Below are positions 44,524 through 53,209 of a stretch of DNA of 64,000 bases, piece after piece. The stretch is from Limisphaerales bacterium (GTDB taxonomy: Bacteria; Verrucomicrobiota; Verrucomicrobiia; Limisphaerales; AAA164-E04), in the NCBI GenBank assembly GCA_024761205.1, contig JAMASS010000017.1, forward strand, positions 1 through 64,000, in the 5' to 3' direction. The stretch's first letter is position 1. Each line of letters begins with the position of its first letter. A model generated the notes under the pieces. It searched no databases, was not told where the DNA came from, and worked only from the letters and a program-made list of their open reading frames with translations. The position numbers and the translations under genes were made by a program.

Positions 44524-45947
44524 TAGTGTCTACCTCCCTTCACACCACCAAGCGGATGATGGGGGTCCGCTTGTGGAGTCACTCCCTTGACTTCGGAAAT
44601 CGCAATCAAAGGTAAGAACCGAACGAACAAGAGGAATAGGGTCATGAAGAACCCGAAGGTTCCAACATAGGTCAACACATCGACATAAGTCGGCGAGTAA
44701 TAACCCCAATTGGAGGGCAAGTAGTCTCGATGGAGCGACGTGACAACGATCACGAACCGTTCGAACCACATTCCAATGTTCACGAAAACTGAAAGGATAA
44801 AGACGTAAACCATGTTGGTCCGGATCTTCTTGAACCAGAAAAACTGCGGACTCAACACATTACAACTGATCATGATCCAATAGGCCCACCAGTAGGGACC
44901 AAAGGCCCGATTCTGAAACGCGTAAGCTTCATAAGGATTGCCTCCATACCAGGCGATGAAGACCTCCATACCGTAGGCATAACCTACGATCGAACCGGTC
45001 GCCAAGATGACCTTACACATTAACTCAACATGCCGAACCGTGATCACTTCCTCCAATTTGAAGAGCGACCGCAGCGGCAACACCAACGTGATCACCATGC
45101 CGAATCCAGAGAAAATCGCCCCGGCAACGAAGTAAGGCGGGAAGATCGTCGTATGCCATCCAGGCAGCTGTGACACCGCAAAATCAAAGGAAACGATACT
45201 ATGCACCGATAAGACCAGCGGCGTCGAAAGACCGGCGAGAATGAGGTAAGCCTTCTCGTAGTTACTCCAATGCCGGTTCGATCCCGTCCAACCTAAGGAG
45301 AACAGTCCGTAAAAGAACTTGCGAGTAACGGTCTTAGCGCGATCTCGGATCGTTGCCAGATCAGGAATCAAACCCATGTACCAAAACAGCAAAGACACCG
45401 TAAAGTAGGTGGACACCGCAAACACATCCCACACAAGGGGTGAGCGGAATTGTGGCCAAATCGGTCCGTTGGAGTTAGGCAACGGAAACAGCCACCAAGC
45501 GAACCAAATACGTCCCACGTGAATGGCAGGGAATATACCGGCACACATCACTGCAAAAATCGTCATCGCCTCGGCAGCACGATTAATCGATGTTCTCCAC
45601 TTTTGCCTCAAAAGGAATAGGATGGCGGAGATCAATGTTCCCGCGTGGCCGATACCGATCCACCAGACGAAGTTGACAATGGCCCAGCCCCAAGCGACTG
45701 GATGATTCAATCCCCACACACCGACACCGGTCGAGATGAGGTAGCCGATCATGATAAAGCAGAGCAACGCCGTGGGCACACTGATCAAAAACGACACCCA
45801 CCACCAAGTCGGTGCCTTATTCTCGACGATCCCAGAAATCTTGTCTGACAACCACCCCAGAGAGCGACTGTTCAAGACTAACGGCTCACGTTCCAGTTCG
45901 CGCGGCGACGGAGCAACAGTGAAGCTATTATTTTTTCCGCCTGCCAT
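44523..45947 (-). CDS. actC: alternative complex III quinol-oxidising subunit ActC (NrfD-like)
   Basis: NrfD-family integral membrane subunit with the proposed quinol site. The 474-residue product has about ten helices and motifs [60 protein letters not shown] and [19 protein letters not shown]. The His in GHAGT and the Asp/Glu residues in the helices are the usual quinol-site candidates. It is one base upstream of actB's end and overlaps actD, so translation is coupled. Length is normal. Confidence 0.94.
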   Translation of the reverse strand: MAGGKNNSFTVAPSPRELEREPLVLNSRSLGWLSDKISGIVENKAPTWWWVSFLISVPTALLCFIMIGYLISTGVGVWGLNHPVAWGWAIVNFVWWIGIGHAGTLISAILFLLRQKWRTSINRAAEAMTIFAVMCAGIFPAIHVGRIWFAWWLFPLPNSNGPIWPQFRSPLVWDVFAVSTYFTVSLLFWYMGLIPDLATIRDRAKTVTRKFFYGLFSLGWTGSNRHWSNYEKAYLILAGLSTPLVLSVHSIVSFDFAVSQLPGWHTTIFPPYFVAGAIFSGFGMVITLVLPLRSLFKLEEVITVRHVELMCKVILATGSIVGYAYGMEVFIAWYGGNPYEAYAFQNRAFGPYWWAYWIMISCNVLSPQFFWFKKIRTNMVYVFILSVFVNIGMWFERFVIVVTSLHRDYLPSNWGYYSPTYVDVLTYVGTFGFFMTLFLLFVRFLPLIAISEVKGVTPQADPHHPLGGVKGGRH

Positions 45948-48900
45948 CTAGTGATATCCTCCAGTTTCTCCGTTTGCGGAATCGGCCTCAACACCATGAT
46001 CGTCATGCCCATCGCCATGTGCTGCTCCGTGATGATCACTAAATGGATCACCCATGCTCACTGAATATTCCTCCGTGCTTAACGGCATCTTGTGGTAATC
46101 CGGCATCGCAGGGTTCGGGTTGCGAACCTTGGCCAAATAAGTCGTTCTCGGTCGGGTGTCTAAGAATCCCAAAACCGCGTAATTTCTCGGACTCTCCTTG
46201 AGCTTGGAGACCCGGCTTTCAGGATCCAATGTGTTCCCGAAGACGATCGCGTCCGCAGGACAGGCTTGCTCACAAGCAGTCTGAATGGTCCCATCGGAAA
46301 CCGCCACCTTGTCTGAATCTCGCGCGGCTACTTTCTGCTGAATCTTCGCGTTCTCGATTCGTTGAACACAGAAGGTGCATTTTTCCATCACACCCCGCAT
46401 ACGAACCGTCACCTCGGGATTCTTCGCCATGGCAACCAAATCCAAATCATCCTTGGGTCGCTCAGCCAAGGGACCATCGTATAAGGCCTCCAGTGGACGC
46501 TTGTTGTAATCGAAGAAATTAAAACGCCGCACCTTCCAAGCGCAGTTGTTGGAGCAGTATCGGGTGCCCACACAACGGTTGTAGGCCATCACATTCAACC
46601 CTTCATGATCATGGACCGTCGCATTCACGGGACAGACATTTTCACACGGCGCATACTCACAATGCTGGCACAGCATCGGCTGAGTCACGACCTGCGGATC
46701 ATCGATCCACTCCTGATACTGCAGGTTTTCGTCGGCTTCAAGACTGCTCAAGCCGGACTTCGCTGCCACGCCGCCGCTGAAATAGCGATCGATGCGCATC
46801 CAATGCATCTCGCGGCTCTTGGCGACTTGCACCTTACCAACGATCGGAATGTTATTTTCACTCTGGCAGGCCACCACGCAGGCCGAACAACCGACGCAAC
46901 GATTGAGGTCGATCGTCATGCCCCACTGATGAATGTCACTCTTGAGCGACTCCCGGACGTCGTAAGGGTGCTTATACATGGGAAGCGGTTTGCCATCTTT
47001 GTCACGGGGGATGTGCTGGCCATGCGCTTCCAAACCCATGTTACGCGCGAAATCCGGCTTCTGCTTCTCGCGGAATTGTTCAATATTGGCTTCGCGAACA
47101 ATCGCCCGCCCTTCCATCGACCAATGATCCTGAGTCGTCGCCAGCTTGTGTTGGCGCCCCGTAAACGATACTGCTGCTCCGGGCGCGATATACGCTCCAG
47201 CGCTGGTCCGGATCGGATTCACATCGAACCCAACCGCCTGTCCGTTGAATCCACCGATACGCCCCGACCTGCTCCGACCATAGCCCAGTGCCAACCCAAC
47301 CGAGTTGTTGGCCATACCGGGCATGACCCAAGCCGGTCCTTCAACCGAGCGACCATTAAGTTCAATCCGAACGATATCGCCGTTCGACACCCCCAAGGCA
47401 CCGGCAGTCTCTCGACTCAGCAAGGCGACATTATCCCACGTCAACTTGGTCATAGGGTCCGGAAACTCCTGCATCCAGCCATTGTTGTTGAACTGACCGT
47501 CGTCCATGCTGGCGTCTCGATAGAACACCGCCTCGATAGAACTCCGACTCGGTGGCGGAGCCTTCTCGGCATTCAGAATGGCCGGTCCCACAGCCGACCA
47601 ATTGAATCTCGCCGCGCCGACAGAGACGCTCGCGCTTGCGCTATCCGCAACAAACCCATCATGCAAAAATTTCTTCCACTGCTCTTCATTCGCGCCTTTA
47701 ACTTCCGCATCAAAAGTCGCCCGAACCTGAGCATGCCCGCTGGGATCCTCCAATTTGAGAATCCTGGAGATCAATTCAATGTCGCTGAGTCCGCCAAATA
47801 AAGGCGCAATCAACGGCTGCACAGCTACGCGCGTGCCGTCACTAGTCGCAGCGTCCCCCCATCTCTCCAAAAAGTGCGTTTCCGGAAAGTGCCACGTGGC
47901 ACCCTGAGAGGATTCGTCGACATAATAACCAAGACGGATCACCTCTCGCACCTTCTTTTGTGCTTCGGCCCAGCCTAATTCCGCAGGCGCGTCGTAAGCG
48001 GGATTGCCGCCCAGCAAGACCAGCGTTTCCACTGTTCCTGCATCCAACGCGGCTTTCAGATTCGCAATGCTATCAGTGGACGCCTCACTCCCCGGCGCAA
48101 ATTCCACTGTGTGTCCAATGTTGTCCAATACCAAATTGAGCGCATGCGCCAAGAAATGGACAGCCACGGGTTGGCGATAACCGGCGACGACCAACGAATG
48201 GCCCTGATGTGCCGCCAAGTCCTTAACGGCCTCCAACACCCATTCGGATGAGACGTTCGCCGTTTCCGCGATCTGGCGGAGCGAGTTCTTCAGCGCGCTA
48301 ATTTGTGAGTTCCCGCTTGCCGACTCATTCTGCTCCAAGGCCTCGGCCAACAAAGCGGCCGCCACAGCAAAAACACCACTGGTTGGCACCCGTAACCGAT
48401 GATCCGCGTTGGAACCAGTCAACGTCATCAAACCTTCAACGACATACAGGCGACTCATCTCGTCGCTTGGCTTCTCAATTGAGCGCCCATCGGCAAATCC
48501 CTTGATATTGACGTAAGCATCCTCCTCATCGCCCAGAAAATCGCAATCCAACGAAACAATTCGAGATGCCCTATCAAAGTGATAGCGCGGTGATAGCGCG
48601 CGCCCAAAAGCGATCGTAGCCGCCTCCGCGGAACGACCAAAGCTGACGGGCTCGTACTCGCACCACTTGGCCTGAGGTAATCGTTCCGTCAGCAAGGCCT
48701 GCAGCCGCCTCCGAGTCGGTGAGCTGGATTCCCGGCTCAAAATGCTTAAGCCCTGTCCTCGATTCCGTGCAAACTTATCGGCGACGGTCTTGAGATGACT
48801 GAACGCCGCTTCTTCCGAACTATTCTCGCCGTCGTTCAAAAATTGTCGGGACCGGTCCGGATCATAAAGATTCAAGATGGACGCCTGAGCGAACGAGTCG

Positions 48901-49304
48901 GTACCACCACCGGACAACGGATGCTCCTGGTTGCCCTCAAGCTTCACCGGCCGGCCGTCCGCCGATTTCGCCAGTAACGGAATGGCGTTTCGCCGTGTCG
49001 GCATCGCGGTGGCGAAATATTTCACCACCCCATGTACATATCCCTCGGGCATCTTGGAGAAGGGGACGATGATTTCCTCCGGACGACGGCAACCGCTCAG
49101 CCCAAAACCAGCCAGGAGGAAAGAGGCAGACATCAACTTAACAAAATCGCGCCGGGTAACCTCCCTGTTAAGTTCGCTCGCTCCCTCAGGAAATTCTTGA
49201 TCCACCCACTGCTTGAATTCCGGCGTATCAGCCAACTCATCCAAACTGCGCCAATACCGCGGCCCAGTTTGGGGCGTCTCTTGAATGGGAAAAACTGTAT
49301 TCAT
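45948..49304 (-). CDS. actB: alternative complex III iron-sulfur subunit ActB
   Basis: A 1118-residue fusion. The leader contains VTRRDFVKLMSASFLLAGFG, a Tat signal ending in a possible lipobox (LSGC). The N-terminal two thirds resemble a molybdopterin oxidoreductase without cofactor ligands, as in other ActB proteins. The C-terminal third is a four-cluster ferredoxin domain, with CVGCSACVVACQSEN, CQHCEYAPCENVCP, CVGTRYCSNNCAW and CTFCVQRIENAK plus CEQACPADAI. It passes electrons between the quinol site and the cytochromes. I chose ATG 49304 because it gives the ATGA overlap with actA and the expected N-terminus (MNTVFPIQE). An upstream ATG at 49313 is possible. Confidence 0.94.
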   Translation of the reverse strand: MNTVFPIQETPQTGPRYWRSLDELADTPEFKQWVDQEFPEGASELNREVTRRDFVKLMSASFLLAGFGLSGCRRPEEIIVPFSKMPEGYVHGVVKYFATAMPTRRNAIPLLAKSADGRPVKLEGNQEHPLSGGGTDSFAQASILNLYDPDRSRQFLNDGENSSEEAAFSHLKTVADKFARNRGQGLSILSRESSSPTRRRLQALLTERLPQAKWCEYEPVSFGRSAEAATIAFGRALSPRYHFDRASRIVSLDCDFLGDEEDAYVNIKGFADGRSIEKPSDEMSRLYVVEGLMTLTGSNADHRLRVPTSGVFAVAAALLAEALEQNESASGNSQISALKNSLRQIAETANVSSEWVLEAVKDLAAHQGHSLVVAGYRQPVAVHFLAHALNLVLDNIGHTVEFAPGSEASTDSIANLKAALDAGTVETLVLLGGNPAYDAPAELGWAEAQKKVREVIRLGYYVDESSQGATWHFPETHFLERWGDAATSDGTRVAVQPLIAPLFGGLSDIELISRILKLEDPSGHAQVRATFDAEVKGANEEQWKKFLHDGFVADSASASVSVGAARFNWSAVGPAILNAEKAPPPSRSSIEAVFYRDASMDDGQFNNNGWMQEFPDPMTKLTWDNVALLSRETAGALGVSNGDIVRIELNGRSVEGPAWVMPGMANNSVGLALGYGRSRSGRIGGFNGQAVGFDVNPIRTSAGAYIAPGAAVSFTGRQHKLATTQDHWSMEGRAIVREANIEQFREKQKPDFARNMGLEAHGQHIPRDKDGKPLPMYKHPYDVRESLKSDIHQWGMTIDLNRCVGCSACVVACQSENNIPIVGKVQVAKSREMHWMRIDRYFSGGVAAKSGLSSLEADENLQYQEWIDDPQVVTQPMLCQHCEYAPCENVCPVNATVHDHEGLNVMAYNRCVGTRYCSNNCAWKVRRFNFFDYNKRPLEALYDGPLAERPKDDLDLVAMAKNPEVTVRMRGVMEKCTFCVQRIENAKIQQKVAARDSDKVAVSDGTIQTACEQACPADAIVFGNTLDPESRVSKLKESPRNYAVLGFLDTRPRTTYLAKVRNPNPAMPDYHKMPLSTEEYSVSMGDPFSDHHGAAHGDGHDDHGVEADSANGETGGYH

Positions 49305-49969
49305 CGATGACATGCCGAACAGTTCACTAAAGATTCCACTCTCCAATCATGAACAAACTGCTCACCCTTCTCACGCTGCAAAACCGCTGCTTCCTTGGGG
49401 TCGTCACTCCATGTCCAATCTAGGTCGGTGATTTTGTCCAAGGGCCGGACCTTACCGGCCGGATCCCGATGGCACTCCAGACAAAACGCCATACCAAACG
49501 GCTTTGCGTGATAAACCTTGTCCATTTTGTTCACTGGCCCGTGGCATTCCACGCAACTGACACCACGATTCACATGGACGGAATGGTTGAAATAAACGTA
49601 GTCCGGCAACTTGTGTATCTGCACCCACGGAATGGGTTCGCCGGTTTCATAGCTTTCCCGAACCAGCGCCAATTTGGGATCATCCTTCAGCACCTGATTG
49701 TGGCAGTTCATGCAAACCGAGGATGCCGGAACATTGGAATACCAAGACTTCTCAACCGCATTGTGACAGTAGCGGCAGTCGAGCCCGAGTTGATCTGCGT
49801 GAATCGCGTGCGAAAAAGCGACTGGCTGCACCGGCTGATACCCCACGCGAGTATATTTCGGAGTGGCATAATACGCCACCCCAACAACCATGGCGCCGCC
49901 GATGAGAAGCCCGCCCAAGATCACTTGGCCGGGCAGCTTATTCGTCCACTTAGGAAAAATGTCGGACAT
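49301..49969 (-). CDS. actA: alternative complex III pentaheme cytochrome ActA
   Basis: A 222-residue membrane-anchored cytochrome with five CxxCH motifs: CRYCH (65-69), CMNCH (86-90), CVECH (139-143), CLECH (163-167) and CSACH (217-221). The N-terminal helix is residues 15-34. The order and spacing are those of ActA. It is the first protein gene of the operon. Upstream in the same direction lies tRNA-Cys. I start at ATG 49969; a TTG two codons earlier is not needed. Confidence 0.94.
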   Translation of the reverse strand: MSDIFPKWTNKLPGQVILGGLLIGGAMVVGVAYYATPKYTRVGYQPVQPVAFSHAIHADQLGLDCRYCHNAVEKSWYSNVPASSVCMNCHNQVLKDDPKLALVRESYETGEPIPWVQIHKLPDYVYFNHSVHVNRGVSCVECHGPVNKMDKVYHAKPFGMAFCLECHRDPAGKVRPLDKITDLDWTWSDDPKEAAVLQREKGEQFVHDWRVESLVNCSACHR

Positions 49970-50138
49970 TCTCAAATATCTTTAAACTCACCACAAATCC
50001 CAACCCGAACGCCAACCGTCCGGCGATTCCAACGTCAAAAGAGTCGCCTTGATTAACGAAAAAGATTCCTGCTCTTCATCCACCAACGAAAAACACAGGA
50101 ATCAAGAAAATCCACCCCTCATCCCATGGAAGGGTAAT

Positions 50139-50213
50139 TGGAGGCGAGGGTCGGAATCGAACCGACGAATACAGCTTTTGCAGAGCCGTGCCTTACCACT
50201 TGGCTACCCCGCC
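50139..50213 (-). tRNA. tRNA-Cys(GCA)
   Basis: The minus strand starts GGCGGGGTAGCCAAGTGGTA. The anticodon arm is CGGCT-CTGCAAA-AGCTG (anticodon GCA), the T loop is GGTTCGATTCC, the discriminator base is U as expected for tRNA-Cys, and CCA is encoded. One G-T pair is in the acceptor stem. It lies 170 nt upstream of actA in the same direction, inside what looks like the act operon leader. Confidence 0.95.
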
Positions 50214-50318
50214 ACCACGATAGCGCGGATATTCTTAACAAGTTACAGTGCATTTTCGCAAGCCGAATCCCACCAAAATTGTTCGCTCGAACCCCATTCG
50301 GCGTCACGAAAACAGAGA

Positions 50319-50371
50319 GTATTATCCGAGAAAATCTGACGACGTCAACACGCTTGTGAAAAAAATCACAA
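50319..50371 (-). promoter_or_regulatory. candidate promoter with CRP/FNR-like operator for tRNA-Cys and act operon
   Basis: On the minus strand TTGACG (50348-50343) and TAATAC (50324-50319) are 18 nt apart, a good sigma-70-like pair. Directly upstream is TTGTGA-N6-TCACAA (50354-50371), the symmetric consensus of CRP/FNR-family regulators, centred about 50 nt before the inferred start. The -35 box and operator both lie in the 30-bp repeat that recurs before nuoB. Confidence 0.5.
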
Positions 50372-50372
50372 A
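50343..50372. repeat. exact 30-bp direct repeat, left copy
   Basis: Identical over 30 nt to 53180-53209. It starts CGTCAACACGC and contains TTGTGAAAAAAATCACAA. The two copies flank the hypothetical gene cassette at 50.4-52.7 kb. The flanking bases differ on both sides. Confidence 0.9.
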
Positions 50373-50397
50373 AGGCCGAACCCCGAAAGATTCGGCC
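50359..50397 (-). terminator. intrinsic terminator of the hypothetical gene at 50428
   Basis: On the minus strand GGCCGAA and TTCGGCC (50397-50374) form a 7-bp hairpin with a 10-nt loop, followed by TTTTGTGATTTTTTT. It starts 30 nt after the stop of the preceding gene. The T tract is part of the 30-bp repeat. Confidence 0.7.
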
Positions 50398-50427
50398 CGT
50401 CGTGTGATTGCGCGTTTGACACTTCGG

Positions 50428-51393
50428 TCAGCGGATGAGCAGCGGGTCGCCAGGCTTCAATTTCTTTGTCTCTTCCGAGTGATAGAGGAAATAATACCGT
50501 CGCCCCAACTCTCTGAAACCCTCGGGCGGAATCTCGCTGATCATGCGTTCACGAAGCGCCTCCGCCTGTTCACGGGTCGGGGGCGTTTGATCCGGAAAGC
50601 CCTTCCAGGTGATGCTCCCCAAAATAGACCCCAAGATGCCTCTGTAAGAGAACTCGCTTCTTTCGCCCCAGGTTTTGTCGCCACCTTGAGGATACGGAAA
50701 AGGCGACTCAGGATCATGCTGCATTGCCTGATGATAATCCGCCAATTCACTGAAGGTTTTTCCCCAGATAATGGGGTTATAGTTGATGCCCATTTCGTCA
50801 AAGATGCGATGCATCTGCTCAAACTCCGGCGAGTAGCGATAGGGATTCTCATAGAAGCCTTTGAGAAAACCGTGGTTCTGCACCAACCGCTTCATCTCCC
50901 AATAACGCTCATCCTCAATCGGCTCAATCGGCCAGCCTTCCTCGTCCAGCTCCACAATCGGCAAGCCTTCCTCGTCCAGCTCCAGCCTCTTCTCTTCCAG
51001 CACCTCCGGGTCATAGGTGATTTCGGGATGATAGGCCGGCTCGAAGGGGAAGTTGGCAATCCACTCCTGCCGCGTTTCCCAATAGGCCGCTTCCTCGGTT
51101 TGGCGCCGTCGTTCTTCGGCAACACGTTTGTCCTGAGCCTTGATTTGCGCGACTTCCTCCGGCGTTGCCGGACGCCCGTTGACAAAGTATTCCGGAAAGG
51201 CGCTGCCCTGCGTCCGTTGTTTCTGCAACCGCCGGTAAGCGCTGTCCGCCGGTTCCGAAGTCTCCGCTTCGGCGACAGCGGGTGAAGAGAGAGAAGCGGT
51301 CTCTTCCGTGACCGGGCGACCGCCGAAGACAAGCCACAGGATGATGAGCGCCCCGCCCGCCAGCCCGGCATATAAAGAAAGGTTTGTCTTCAT
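50428..51393 (-). CDS. hypothetical membrane-anchored acidic protein with 10-residue tandem repeat
   Basis: A 321-residue protein from ATG 51393 (MKTNLSLYAGLAGGALIILW), with one N-terminal membrane helix and a large soluble part. It contains coiled-coil-like helices (VAQIKAQDKRVAEERRRQTE), a tandem repeat ELDEEGLPIV-ELDEEGWPIE, and an aromatic C-terminal half with YWEMKRLVQNHGFLKGFYEN and RRYYFLYHSEETKKLKPGDP. I know no matching family. It ends at a strong terminator and is the last gene of the repeat-flanked cassette. The frame is open to 51531, but those residues are very basic and begin no signal, so I reject them. Confidence 0.6.
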   Translation of the reverse strand: MKTNLSLYAGLAGGALIILWLVFGGRPVTEETASLSSPAVAEAETSEPADSAYRRLQKQRTQGSAFPEYFVNGRPATPEEVAQIKAQDKRVAEERRRQTEEAAYWETRQEWIANFPFEPAYHPEITYDPEVLEEKRLELDEEGLPIVELDEEGWPIEPIEDERYWEMKRLVQNHGFLKGFYENPYRYSPEFEQMHRIFDEMGINYNPIIWGKTFSELADYHQAMQHDPESPFPYPQGGDKTWGERSEFSYRGILGSILGSITWKGFPDQTPPTREQAEALRERMISEIPPEGFRELGRRYYFLYHSEETKKLKPGDPLLIR

Positions 51394-51415
51394 AGTATTC
51401 TTTCCGTGTTGAGCT

Positions 51416-51562
51416 TTATTCCGCCGATTTGGAAGTCTTTTGCTGCTTCCACAGCGCTGCAAAGTCCTCTTGTCCTTTCTCTGTAATCTCCGCGATCTTT
51501 CATTGCGCATCATTGAGGTCGAACGAATCACCCTGCTTCCTCCAGAATTCCGGTTTCGTCAT
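51416..51562 (-). pseudogene. 49-codon reading frame with one in-frame TGA
   Basis: From ATG 51562 the minus strand reads MTKPEFWRKQGDSFDLNDAQ, a TGA, then KIAEITEKGQEDFAALWKQQ and KTSKSAE before TAA, 22 nt ahead of the next gene. Both halves look like one small helical protein, so a single substitution may have broken it. Family unknown. A selenocysteine reading is not supported by anything seen here. Confidence 0.4.
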
Positions 51563-51778
51563 GGCGCTGACTCGGACTGATCTTTCTCAGCTCGGGCGAG
51601 AAATGCCTCGCCTTCTAGCGTGTCCGAAGAGGCAAACCCGCTTTTTTTCCGCATCCGCCACTAGTAAGAATGAGTAGCGTGATTCAAGTGGTACAATAAT
51701 CTCTTCATAAGCCTACAGCAGGTCACGGTTTTTCTATATTAAAGCAATTATCAAGATAGAGGAAATAACGAAAAACGC

Positions 51779-52042
51779 TCACCAGGGCAGGCTGTCCATT
51801 CGGTGCAGGTTGATGAGAATACTAATAGTTGACTTCAAAATGAACGCTAGAAATAAAAGAGATGCAATATTAGATACCCAGTCAGAAAGCGTCCATTGCG
51901 AGATGTGTATTCGCCTTTTCCACTCTTTGGCATAACATTTCCAATACTTGGTCCAAAAGCCCTCCGGCGGCTGCTCCGGCGCCGGAGCAGCCGTTTTTGA
52001 ACTATTGAGTTCCGTATTTCGATCGTCCCTTACATTGCTCAT
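51779..52042 (-). CDS. small hypothetical membrane protein
   Basis: An 87-residue protein from ATG 52042 (MSNVRDDRNTELNSSK). A Pro/Ala-rich N-terminal part is followed by WTKYWKCYAKEWKRRIHISQ and one membrane helix (SNIASLLFLAFILKSTISIL) near the C-terminus. It overlaps the upstream gene by 41 nt in another frame, which suggests coupling. No family recognised. The AT-rich stretch at 51670-51778 downstream shows no gene. Confidence 0.5.
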   Translation of the reverse strand: MSNVRDDRNTELNSSKTAAPAPEQPPEGFWTKYWKCYAKEWKRRIHISQWTLSDWVSNIASLLFLAFILKSTISILINLHRMDSLPW

Positions 52043-52673
52043 AGTCTGATTCTGCCTGGATTGCATCTTGGTGCCTCTGGTTGCTGGCCACTGTGATTCG
52101 TCTATCGTACATGTCGAGACAATTCGTCCGGGCTGCCTCGAACTGATACTCCGCGCTGGCCAGGTTATCTTGATACTCGCTGTCAATCCATACGATTGCG
52201 GTCGTATATTCTGTCATTGCGGCGGCATGACATCTAAGCAACCACCACAGGGCCAAAATTTCAGCCGTTCCCGGGTCGGGAAGCGCCAGCGCCGCCGCCA
52301 TTTTTCTCGTAAAACTTTGAAAACACAATGCTTCCCTAGCAGCGAGGCCAGCGATTGCCGTAGCATACGCCGCGTCTCTCCACTGCTTGGCGGAAGCCAC
52401 CGCGTCATAGTAGGCCTCCGTGGGGCGGGCCATGCAGTGGTCATAAGCGTCCTCGGCGGCTGTTTTCGCGTTCTCCCAATTTTGGTTGATCCGGTTGAGA
52501 TTGCGGTAATATGTCTCCATGCAATGAGCCCGCACTTCAACTTGAAAGGGGCCGACTCCGCCCAAGAGAATGCCCAGTGCCAGAAGCGGCAGCCTGACTC
52601 GGGCGGAGAGCGCCCGGGCGGTTCGGGAGGTGAGGTCGGCGAGGGCCGACAGGATGGTGTGTATTTTCTGCAT
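52002..52673 (-). CDS. hypothetical exported Cys-containing helical protein
   Basis: A 223-residue protein. Residues 25-48 (RVRLPLLALGILLGGVGPFQ...) look like a signal peptide, with cleavage possible before AHCMETYY. The mature part is alpha-helical with regularly spaced Cys and Ala (YDHCMARP, EALCFQSF, LLRCHAA, RTNCLDMYDRR, YEQCKGR), which suggests disulfides in the periplasm. No known family. First gene of the repeat-flanked cassette, transcribed towards tRNA-Cys. Confidence 0.5.
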   Translation of the reverse strand: MQKIHTILSALADLTSRTARALSARVRLPLLALGILLGGVGPFQVEVRAHCMETYYRNLNRINQNWENAKTAAEDAYDHCMARPTEAYYDAVASAKQWRDAAYATAIAGLAAREALCFQSFTRKMAAALALPDPGTAEILALWWLLRCHAAAMTEYTTAIVWIDSEYQDNLASAEYQFEAARTNCLDMYDRRITVASNQRHQDAIQAESDYEQCKGRSKYGTQ

Positions 52674-52768
52674 TGGTATGCCTTTCTAATCGGTTAATGG
52701 TTTGCCCTTGCGCAACGAGCCGACATCCACACACGCCGGGCCGTTGTCAAACGTCTAGCAGTAAGAAT

Positions 52769-52783
52769 GCAGGAAGTTCCTGC
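52769..52783. repeat. 15-nt inverted repeat
   Basis: GCAGGAA-G-TTCCTGC is a perfect 7-1-7 inverted repeat 13 nt from the longer palindrome. It may be part of the same regulatory or terminator structure. Confidence 0.6.
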
Positions 52784-52796
52784 CTGTTCGCCTAAA

Positions 52797-52826
52797 CGTC
52801 GGGGAAGTCGCGCGACTTCCCCGACG
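52797..52826. repeat. perfect 30-bp palindrome
   Basis: CGTCGGGGAAGTCGC followed directly by its exact reverse complement, with no loop. No T tract follows on either strand. It could form a cruciform or a strong RNA hairpin upstream of the cassette genes. Function unknown. Confidence 0.85.
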
Positions 52827-53179
52827 CCTGGAACCAGACTGTTGTATTCAGCAGGCAACCCGACTTGGGAACGACCGCTAAACGTTTGACGCGAATAATT
52901 CCGCTGGAAAACGGAGGCGGCGTCAAGGGCGAATTGCGATTTTGTTCGATTTTTTTTGTCGGGGCGGAAATGCGGGCGGAAAAGGCCGTTTCACCCTTGT
53001 TGTATCGGTGGGGTATCGGTGGGGTTGCCTATGGGTTACGGTGTTGTATCGGGGGAGGGTGGCTGTGGGGCGTTTGTTGGAGGGTCGGCGGGGCGACAAT
53101 TGCGCTTGCTCTGGAGAGATTGCATCGCTATGCGGCTGCAAAGGCGTTGAGCGACGGCTTTACGAAATACACGCCGAGC

Positions 53180-53209
53180 CGTCAACACGCTTGTGAAAAA
53201 AATCACAAA
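53180..53209. repeat. exact 30-bp direct repeat, right copy, with CRP/FNR-like operator before nuoB
   Basis: Identical to 50343-50372. The palindrome TTGTGA-N6-TCACAA spans 53191-53208 and ends 66 nt before the nuoB ATG, a plausible position to control the complex I operon. Confidence 0.85.

Larger units (their letters stand above)
52674..53179. other. intergenic region between cassette and nuoB
   Basis: About 500 nt without a supported gene. Frames on the plus strand are Gly/Trp/Cys-rich chance products of GC-rich DNA, and no trace of nuoA was found. It holds two perfect inverted repeats (52769-52783 and 52797-52826). A weak minus-strand promoter is possible, with TTGACG at 53185-53180 and TAAAGC at 53162-53157. 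Confidence 0.5.

Noticed and set aside
46605-47801. 398-codon plus-strand frame
   Set aside because: Shadow of actB on the opposite strand; His/Arg-rich and unlike any protein family.
50049-50359. Plus-strand frames containing VGIEPTNTAFAEPCLTTWLP
   Set aside because: Translation of the antisense of tRNA-Cys; not a protein.
50248-51285. 345-codon plus-strand frame
   Set aside because: Lies opposite the hypothetical gene at 50428-51393, which has a membrane anchor, a terminator and a protein-like composition. The plus frame starts inside the tRNA-Cys antisense.
51416-51562. Selenocysteine reading of the in-frame TGA
   Set aside because: No SECIS-like hairpin or selenoprotein family resemblance was seen; a nonsense mutation is simpler.
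50343-53209. Treating the two 30-bp repeats as part of a CRISPR array
   Set aside because: There are only two copies 2.8 kb apart with no regular spacers and no cas genes.
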